Part shown: one piece after another, positions 1-4,802 of the stretch
Layout of the letters: each line of letters begins with the position of its first letter
Numbering within the stretch: position 1 is the stretch's first letter
Source: Armatimonadota bacterium
GTDB taxonomy: Bacteria > Armatimonadota > Fimbriimonadia > Fimbriimonadales > ATM1
DNA length: 8,335 nucleotides
Assembly (NCBI GenBank): GCA_013816225.1
Contig: JACDEQ010000083.1
Span: forward strand, 1 to 8,335
Direction: 5' to 3'
Position numbers and translations under genes: made by a program
Notes under the pieces: model-generated
Databases searched by the model: none
The model's input: only the letters and a program-made list of their open reading frames with translations
What the model was told of the DNA's origin: nothing

Positions 1-857
1 GCCCAGAGGTACTTCTCCAGATCGGTCGCGCGGCACGTCCGCCACGCTCCGACGAGCATAAAGCTGAACGGGGCCAAGCCGATCAACACTACCGGTAGAT
101 AGGACCACATTGGCCACACGTGCACGGTGTCGGTTCCCTGTAGCCGGCCAAGGTTCTGCTTCACGATGAACTCCGAGAAGAAGGCATCGCTGCGCAGCAT
201 TGCAGGCACATACCATGTCGCGGCGATCCCGAAGAGAATCATCGTCCCGATAACCCAACCCTTTCGCATTCGCGGCCGCATCTCCGGAATTCGCCATGCC
301 ACATAAACGACAAGCGCCAAGAACACGAACACCGGCATCGGCCCCTTGGCGAGCGTCGCAAGACCTAGCGTAGCTGCCGTCGCCAGCCGCCATCGCCAAT
401 CTCCTTCCAAAGACTCCCAAAACGAAAGGTAGGCGGCCGTCATGAAAAAAATCAGCAGTGCGTCCGGCGTGAACATCCGCCCCAACATCATAAACAGCGC
501 GCTAGACGTCAGGATGAGCATCGACCAAATCCCGACCTCTTCCGAGAATCGCCTCCGAGCGAAGCCCGCCACCATTGCCAGCGTTCCGATGGTCGCGAGG
601 ACGCTCGGCAGCCTCAACGCCGCCTCCCCGGGAATCCCGAGCTTTAGCATTGCCATCGCCGCCCAATAAACGAGGATCGGCTTTTCTAAGAACGGCTGGC
701 CGCGTAGGGTGATCATCACCCACTCGTCGTCTCGCAGCATCTCCGCAGTCGCCGCCGCGTATATGCCCTCGTCGAGGTCGAAAAGTCCGTAAGACCAGAA
801 GCCGACGAACATGAGGGCGACGAATGACCAAGCCAAGACCCACGCGCGCCGATCCAT
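1..857 (-). CDS. Membrane glycosyltransferase, ArnT/PMT-like GT-C family (partial, C-terminus outside window)
   Basis: This minus-strand reading frame stays open from an ATG at 857-855 to the window edge and gives 285 residues of a hydrophobic protein. It has the hallmarks of the dolichyl-phosphate-mannose/ArnT-type GT-C family. A first membrane helix (about 7-23) is followed by the acidic loop motif DLDEGIY (27-33) that holds the family's catalytic Asp/Glu. Next come PFLEKPILVYW (55-65), FTPDALL (129-135), a LAKGP motif (169-173), WYVPA (215-219) and the FFSEFIVKQNLGR loop (226-238). Such enzymes move a sugar from a polyprenyl-phosphate carrier to lipid A, protein or another envelope acceptor on the periplasmic side; the substrate cannot be read from sequence. 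Family members usually exceed 450 residues, so roughly half is missing. No clear Shine-Dalgarno precedes the start. It is divergent from the Dop/PafA-like gene, with only 48 bp between the two starts. Confidence 0.9.
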   Translation of the reverse strand, partial: MDRRAWVLAWSFVALMFVGFWSYGLFDLDEGIYAAATAEMLRDDEWVMITLRGQPFLEKPILVYWAAMAMLKLGIPGEAALRLPSVLATIGTLAMVAGFARRRFSEEVGIWSMLILTSSALFMMLGRMFTPDALLIFFMTAAYLSFWESLEGDWRWRLATAATLGLATLAKGPMPVFVFLALVVYVAWRIPEMRPRMRKGWVIGTMILFGIAATWYVPAMLRSDAFFSEFIVKQNLGRLQGTDTVHVWPMWSYLPVVLIGLAPFSFMLVGAWRTCRATDLEKYLW

Positions 858-893
858 TGCGCCAGATGTTACTACCTGGGCAGTTAAACAACG

Positions 894-899
894 TAAAAT
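894..899 (+). promoter_or_regulatory. Candidate -10 element for leaderless transcription of the Dop/PafA-like gene
   Basis: TAAAAT ends six bases before the ATG at 906. This places the expected transcription start on or next to the A of the start codon, the usual geometry of leaderless promoters. No Shine-Dalgarno is visible between it and the ATG and no convincing -35 hexamer lies upstream. It sits in the 48-bp divergent gap (858-905), which must also hold the control region of the glycosyltransferase. The best minus-strand candidate there is a weak TAACAT (871-866). Confidence 0.45.
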
Positions 900-905
900 A
901 CGGAC

Positions 906-2378
906 ATGGGCGCTTTGGGTCATCGAGTCTTCGGAATCGAGACCGAATTCGGCTGCCTCGTCGGCGACGACTCCCCGGGCGGCTACGAGGCCGTCGTAGA
1001 ATCGGTCAAGGACCACGTCTTCCACGACCAGAAGCTCGGCGCTATCGACCGCCATCCGCGCGACGAAGCCTTCGAGCCCGCCTACAGCGGTGGCTTCTTA
1101 ATTAATGGAGCTCGGCTTTACGTAGACGCCGTCGGATCGCACGAAGAGTACGCCACCGCCGAATGCCGCGACATCTTCGACCTCACCGCGAACGACCGCG
1201 CGGGCCATCGAATCCTCGTCCGGGCCTTAAGAGAACTCGGCCTCGACTCGACCTGCAGCTTCTACAACAACAGCGTCGACCACTTTGGTGGCCAGACCTT
1301 CGGCTGTCACGAGAACTATCTCGTCCACTCCGACGACCGGTTCCTCAACGAATCCGTCCACTACCTCTATCCGTTCCTCGTGACGCGCCAGATCTACGCG
1401 GGGGTGGGGCGCGTTGGCGGCCATATCATCGACTTCGCCGGCTCACGGCCGAACTACCGGGACGTCTCGCGGAACCCCGTCGACTACATCTGGGTCAGCA
1501 ACGTCTACGCCGTTCAACCCGATCACGAAGTCCGGTTCCAGCTAAGCCAGCGCGCTGACCATATCATCAAGGCAATCGCCAGCCGAGTGCGCTTCAACCG
1601 GGCGCTCATCAACCCGAAATGGGAGGCATTCTACGGCCAGGGCAACACCACGCGCCTGCACCTCCTCTTCGGAGAAGCCAACCAGATGGAGTTCGCATAT
1701 GCCTTGAAGGTCGGCACGACCTGTTTGGTCCTCGACCTCATCGAAGACCACCTCATCCCGGAGCGGCTCCGGCTACTCGATCCGCTCACCGCGCTCCGCG
1801 ATGTTAGCCGCGATCCCGATTACCGGTGGATCGTCGAGCTCGAAGACAAGAGCACAATCGGCGCGATCGACCTCCACCGAGAGTACATTCGCCTCGCCGA
1901 GAAGTACCGCGGACGCGATGGACAGGCCGACTGGTCGCTCGACAACTGGACGGCGACGCTCGACCAACTCGAGAAAGACCCGATGGTTCTACACGACCGG
2001 CTAGATTGGGTGGCCAAGAAGAAGATCGTCGAGGAGTACATGGCCGAAACCGGCGTCTGGTGGGACGACGACTCGCTCCACTCGGTCGACCTCGAGTATC
2101 ACAACATCGACTCCGAGAAAAGTCTTTATCAAGCGCTCGTCGAGATGGGCCGAGTGCACCGCGTGATCGACGAGGTCGCCATCGTGGACGCCATGACGGA
2201 GCCGCCCAAAAACACCCGAGCCTACGGACGGTCGCAGCTTGTCAAATGGCTGATCGCGGAGCGCGCGCACAGCTACTGGGTGGATTGGGACGCGGTCTAT
2301 TTGGACCGACAGACCGTGATCGAGCTCCCCGACCCGCTTCGGACTTACGCGAACGCCACCGACGTTCTGCGAAAGTAG
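906..2378 (+). CDS. Dop/PafA-family protein (Pup depupylase/deamidase or Pup ligase; PafA2-like), divergent
   Basis: The 490-residue product is a full-length member of the glutamine-synthetase-like Dop/PafA family, which removes or attaches the small modifier Pup (UBact in some diderm bacteria) at lysines. Visible motifs are GIETEFG (10-16) with the metal-binding Glu pair E12/E14, NGARLYVD (67-74) with the catalytic Asp D74, EYATAEC (81-87), GCHENY (133-138), FQLSQRADH (211-219), RLHLLFGEAN (250-259), a LDWVAKKK helix (366-373), and the C-terminal domain with PPKNTRAY (433-440). The mix is mosaic: EYATAEC and GCHENY are PafA-like, while FQLSQR and TRAY are Dop-like. The insertion between the first two motifs is intermediate in length. 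The usual NTRDEPHAD segment is replaced by NPKWEAFYG (236-244). No pup, proteasome or Mpa/ARC gene is adjacent. The ATG at 906 suits the family N-terminus. I am sure of the family but not of Dop versus PafA activity. Confidence 0.9.
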   Translation: MGALGHRVFGIETEFGCLVGDDSPGGYEAVVESVKDHVFHDQKLGAIDRHPRDEAFEPAYSGGFLINGARLYVDAVGSHEEYATAECRDIFDLTANDRAGHRILVRALRELGLDSTCSFYNNSVDHFGGQTFGCHENYLVHSDDRFLNESVHYLYPFLVTRQIYAGVGRVGGHIIDFAGSRPNYRDVSRNPVDYIWVSNVYAVQPDHEVRFQLSQRADHIIKAIASRVRFNRALINPKWEAFYGQGNTTRLHLLFGEANQMEFAYALKVGTTCLVLDLIEDHLIPERLRLLDPLTALRDVSRDPDYRWIVELEDKSTIGAIDLHREYIRLAEKYRGRDGQADWSLDNWTATLDQLEKDPMVLHDRLDWVAKKKIVEEYMAETGVWWDDDSLHSVDLEYHNIDSEKSLYQALVEMGRVHRVIDEVAIVDAMTEPPKNTRAYGRSQLVKWLIAERAHSYWVDWDAVYLDRQTVIELPDPLRTYANATDVLRK

Positions 2379-2387
2379 CCTTGTTGC

Positions 2388-2404
2388 GCCGCCATCCTGG
2401 CGGC
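2388..2404. repeat. GC-rich palindrome after the Dop/PafA-like gene
   Basis: GCCGCC (2388-2393) and GGCGGC (2399-2404) flank the loop ATCCT, ten bases after the stop codon. The stem can be extended by TTGC/GCAA if a two-base GC bulge in the left arm is allowed, as though GC had been inserted into a longer perfect palindrome. It could act as a weak intrinsic terminator, but only a short ATTT follows, so it may instead be a dispersed intergenic palindrome. Confidence 0.5.
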
Positions 2405-2425
2405 AAGTATTTCCGACCGAGATTG

Positions 2426-2440
2426 CCGGCAAGATGCCGG
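2426..2440. repeat. Second GC-rich palindrome in the 2379-2520 spacer
   Basis: CCGGC (2426-2430) and GCCGG (2436-2440) flank AAGAT, followed by GCGCTACAGG. The arrangement resembles the REP-like intergenic palindromes that occur in many copies in some environmental bacterial genomes. Only one copy lies in this window, so the repeat status is inferred. The remaining spacer to 2520 is AT-rich. It holds a small TTTGA-N4-TCAAA dyad (2451-2464) but no clear promoter. Confidence 0.4.
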
Positions 2441-2520
2441 GCGCTACAGGTTTGATTAGTCAAAAAACATTTCGTCAGACCTTCAAAAATCAGCCTCCGT
2501 TGTGCCAAGATATTTAGCAT

Positions 2521-3198
2521 ATGCAAATATCACGGATGATGGCCGCAGGGCTCTTGATTGCCTGCGGCGTTTCTGCGTCTGCTCACCGCCGCTACTTCGC
2601 CTACACCTACGACTGGTTTACGCCTTCGATGAACGAGAAGGAGCTCGAGCTTTACTGGACCCAACAGAAGGGCGGCGACGCGACTGCTCAAATCGAGTTC
2701 GAGTATGGCATCACCGACCGCTGGGTGGTTGCCCCTTATGCGATTTTTTCGCGAACCGATGGCGAATTTGATTTCGAGGGGTGGAAGCTCGAGACGCGCT
2801 ACCGATTCGGCGACTTCGCATTCGACACCCTGATGCCGGGTGTTTATTTCGAGGTCAAAAAGGTCGAGGGCGAGGAGGCCACGGCCGAGGCCAAGCTCAT
2901 CACGACTTACATGACCCAGTCGGGGCTCATCTGGTCGGCGAACCTGGTCGCCGAGACCGCACTCGGCGGTGGCGAGAAGGTCGAGTGGGAATACGTCACC
3001 GGCATCGCCAAGCGTATGAACGAGAAGCTGCACCTGGGCTTCGAGTTCAAGGGCCACCTGGTGGAGCACGACCACTCCGCCGGCCCCTCGTTCGCCTATG
3101 GCCTCTCGCCCCAGCAGAAGCTCCTCGGCACCGCGCTCTTCAACTACCAAGGCGGCGGCAAACACGAGTTCCGCGTGATCTTCGAACACGAGTTCTAG
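2521..3198 (+). CDS. Secreted, probable outer-membrane beta-barrel protein of unknown function
   Basis: This 225-residue protein begins with a classical signal peptide: an Arg-containing n-region, a hydrophobic stretch MMAAGLLIACGV (6-17) and an ASA cleavage site near residue 21. The mature part alternates polar and hydrophobic residues in amphipathic strands. Tight turns include FEYGITDRW, KLETRYRFGDF and WEYVTGIAKRMNEK, as in small outer-membrane barrels. The last residues, FRVIFEHEF, end in Phe with alternating aromatics, matching the C-terminal beta-signal read by BamA. I cannot assign a substrate. Similar barrels are found near metal, phenol or organic-acid handling genes, but nothing here supports any of these. 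The start has no good Shine-Dalgarno. Starts at Met6 or Met7 are possible but would lose the basic n-region. It appears to be a single-gene unit between two hairpin-rich spacers. Confidence 0.75.
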   Translation: MQISRMMAAGLLIACGVSASAHRRYFAYTYDWFTPSMNEKELELYWTQQKGGDATAQIEFEYGITDRWVVAPYAIFSRTDGEFDFEGWKLETRYRFGDFAFDTLMPGVYFEVKKVEGEEATAEAKLITTYMTQSGLIWSANLVAETALGGGEKVEWEYVTGIAKRMNEKLHLGFEFKGHLVEHDHSAGPSFAYGLSPQQKLLGTALFNYQGGGKHEFRVIFEHEF

Positions 3199-3210
3199 AG
3201 GCGCCGCTGG

Positions 3211-3239
3211 TGCCATGCCCCATGGAAGGGGGTGTGGCA
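3211..3239 (+). terminator. Stable hairpin just after the beta-barrel gene (possible terminator)
   Basis: TGCCATGCCCC (3211-3221) pairs with GGGGTGTGGCA (3229-3239) as an 11-bp stem with two G-U wobbles and the loop ATGGAAG. It starts 13 bases after the stop codon, a normal position for an intrinsic terminator. No U-tract follows, so factor-independent termination is doubtful and it may be a repeat or an mRNA 3'-end stabiliser. Confidence 0.45.
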
Positions 3240-3320
3240 TGGTCATGTGGCGAGGGGATATCGGCGAACGCCATCTGATCTGGCCAAGGCGCTGCGCGGT
3301 CCGGCGTGTTCGCCCGTTCC

Positions 3321-3338
3321 TCGGCGGAGAGCCGCCGA
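3321..3338. repeat. Perfect 7-bp GC-rich hairpin in the 3199-3453 spacer
   Basis: TCGGCGG (3321-3327) and CCGCCGA (3332-3338) are perfect complements around the tetraloop AGAG. It lies between the barrel gene and the lectin promoter and is not followed by a T-run on either strand. The surrounding sequence (about 3280-3360) is high-GC and non-coding. It resembles a dispersed intergenic element more than a terminator, but copy number cannot be judged from one window. Confidence 0.4.
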
Positions 3339-3387
3339 AGCATGACCCTGTCGCTCTCCGTGTAGGCAAGACGAACTCGCCTTTATG

Positions 3388-3393
3388 TATAAT
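3388..3393 (+). promoter_or_regulatory. Consensus -10 box of the lectin gene
   Basis: A perfect TATAAT lies 60 bases before the lectin ATG. The region 16-18 bp upstream (about 3363-3371, GTAGGCAAG on the + strand) is only a poor -35 match, so an activator or another recognition feature may be needed. The predicted start at about 3400 would make a transcript that opens almost directly with the 13-bp hairpin at 3405-3435. Confidence 0.55.
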
Positions 3394-3404
3394 GACTTGA
3401 AGAG

Positions 3405-3435
3405 CTGCTATAGGCAGCAAAACTGCCTATAGCAG
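3405..3435. promoter_or_regulatory. Perfect 13-bp inverted repeat between promoter and RBS (operator or 5' UTR hairpin)
   Basis: CTGCTATAGGCAG (3405-3417) is the exact reverse complement of CTGCCTATAGCAG (3423-3435), with the loop CAAAA. It starts about 12 bases after the TATAAT and ends 9 bases before the purine-rich ribosome binding site. As RNA it would form a strong 5' leader hairpin, stabilising the mRNA or controlling access. As DNA it could be the operator of a dimeric repressor. It is not a terminator by its flanks, since GCTAG rather than a T-run follows. Confidence 0.75.
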
Positions 3436-3440
3436 GCTAG

Positions 3441-3448
3441 AAAAGGAG
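3441..3448 (+). promoter_or_regulatory. Strong Shine-Dalgarno of the lectin gene
   Basis: AAAAGGAG ends five bases before the ATG at 3454, which fixes this start. It stands out because the Dop/PafA-like and barrel genes upstream have no comparable site. Confidence 0.8.
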
Positions 3449-3453
3449 TAGAT

Positions 3454-4359
3454 ATGAGACGGCTTTTCTGGATTCTCGTTGGTCTGGTTTCGTTCAGCTC
3501 TGTGCCAAGCTGGGGTCAAGTCCGCTGGAGCAATAATGGGCACTTCTACGAGATGGTGCCGACGTGGAGGACGTGGCTCGAAGCAAAAGCAGACGCCGAA
3601 AGCCGAACTTTTATGGGGCGCTCCGGCCACCTCATGACGGTCACGTCTCAGGCTGAACAGGACTTCGTTGTGGAGACCTTCGGCGAGCCGTTACGCGAGG
3701 CAAGCATCGGCGGCTACAATACCCCTGAAGGTTGGAAGTGGGTGACCGGCGAGACGTGGGAGTACACGAACTGGGCGCCGGGAGAGCCAAACGGCTCCGA
3801 GTACTTGGCTTTTCATGGTGGACATGGGCTTGGACAGTGGAACGACAGACCCAATTCTGATACGCGCCACTACTTCGTCGAATATCCGGTTCGCCTTTTC
3901 GACGTGCTACCGGAGACCTTCCAGGTCACCCGCGGCAACCATGTATTTGGAGTGTTAAGCGATCTCTTCGAATCTGATGACCGCTACATCATCATCGGTT
4001 CGCGCTATCCATTTGCCGTCTCGGACCCTTCTGCGCAATTGGTGATTGAAACAACGGCGCCGCCCGGGAATGTTCGGGTTGCAGGCGTACTGTTTGAAAG
4101 CGCCGCCTCGATATTCAACATTATCCAGCGTGTTGAGCTTTTCGATTTCAGTGCGAATCGCTGGGTGATCCTCGACGAACGGTCCGCAGGTACGAACGAC
4201 AGTGAAGTTCTTGCTACAAACTCAGATAACCCTGGCCGTTTCGTTCAGCAAGGGACGCTGCGCGTTCGTGCGCGCTTCGGATGGTTCGACCGTGGAGCGC
4301 CCATCTTCAATTGGCAAGCCCGCACTGACCGAGCGGTATTTGCCATTGCGGTTGATTAG
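3454..4359 (+). CDS. Secreted C-type lectin domain protein with a C-terminal domain of unknown function
   Basis: The 301-residue product has a signal peptide (about 1-21, hydrophobic core FWILVGLVSF). A C-type lectin-like domain follows (about 22-145), with FYEMVPTWRTWLEAKADAE opening the fold, SIGGYN in place of the WIGL region, WKWVTGE (94-100), YTNWAPGEPN (104-113) with the EPN sugar/calcium motif, and QWND (128-131) with the second calcium-binding motif. Mature cysteines are absent, as in many bacterial versions, so the usual disulfides are missing. It likely binds carbohydrate outside the inner membrane. Residues 149-301 form a separate beta-rich domain (landmarks SDDRY, VELFDFSANRW, RVRARFGW and W-x-A-R-x-DR) that I do not recognise as a named family. 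The same pattern recurs in the broken copy just downstream. No PEP-CTERM, LPXTG or other sorting tail is present. Codon use is visibly less GC-biased than in the neighbouring genes. Confidence 0.85.
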   Translation: MRRLFWILVGLVSFSSVPSWGQVRWSNNGHFYEMVPTWRTWLEAKADAESRTFMGRSGHLMTVTSQAEQDFVVETFGEPLREASIGGYNTPEGWKWVTGETWEYTNWAPGEPNGSEYLAFHGGHGLGQWNDRPNSDTRHYFVEYPVRLFDVLPETFQVTRGNHVFGVLSDLFESDDRYIIIGSRYPFAVSDPSAQLVIETTAPPGNVRVAGVLFESAASIFNIIQRVELFDFSANRWVILDERSAGTNDSEVLATNSDNPGRFVQQGTLRVRARFGWFDRGAPIFNWQARTDRAVFAIAVD

Positions 4360-4370
4360 GCAAACTGTAG

Positions 4371-4802
4371 TCTAACCAGAAACGGCTGCGAGCCTTCGCG
4401 ATGTATCATAGCGACGACGGCTATTGGGGCATCGCGCCTGGCCCTGTGTTCACGACATCACAAGATCCAATTTCGATAATCCTGACGCACCGCGCGCCGC
4501 AAAGCAGTCCCATGGTCTTGGGGTTCGTTCTCGAATCGCGAGGAACAGCGTCCGACGTTCGGCAATCTGTACAGGTCTACAACTTCGCCTCAGCCAGCTG
4601 GACGACTCTCGAATCTGAAGCCTCCCTGCCATTTGGCGGCGCACCGGATCGTAATCTGACCCGGTAGATTCCATCTCCTGCGGAACATATCGGTCCTGGC
4701 AGAGAGATCCGCGTTCGCCTCGAATACCGCAATAACGTCCCTGTCTTCGTCTGGCCGTGGAAAGCTCGAATCGATAGGGAATTCGTCTACTACGACATCT
4801 GA
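4371..4802 (+). pseudogene. Degenerate second copy of the lectin protein's C-terminal domain
   Basis: In the frame of the ATG at 4401 the translation follows residues 170-298 of the upstream lectin protein motif by motif: YHSDDGYW against FESDDRYI, GFVLESRG against GVLFESAA, VQVYNFASASW against VELFDFSANRW, and, past a stop, IRVRLEYR against LRVRARFG and WKARIDR against WQARTDR. The copy is broken. An in-frame TAG at 4665-4667 interrupts it before the last 44 residues, which stay open to TGA at 4800-4802. SLRD just before YHSDD lies in another frame (about 4391-4402), so one extra base near 4403 likely shifted the frame. No signal peptide, lectin domain or ribosome binding site precedes it. 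A partial tandem duplication or the remnant of a second gene are both possible. The 5' limit is uncertain. Confidence 0.7.

Noticed and set aside
502..891. 129-codon open frame on the minus strand
   Set aside because: It is the same strand as the glycosyltransferase but out of frame. The glycosyltransferase frame (from 857) is hydrophobic, holds the family motifs and continues to the window edge.
2379..2520. A pup/UBact gene directly downstream of the Dop/PafA-like gene
   Set aside because: All frames were checked for a short acidic product ending GGE or GGQ. None is present; the spacer holds only palindromes and AT-rich sequence.
2530..3420. 296-codon open frame on the minus strand
   Set aside because: It is antisense to the beta-barrel gene, which has a signal peptide and strand pattern. 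The antisense product has no recognisable features.
4665..4667. TAG read through as a recoded amino acid
   Set aside because: TAG is used as the normal stop at 2376, 3196, 4357 and 8333, and the frame also has an upstream frameshift, so simple decay explains it better.
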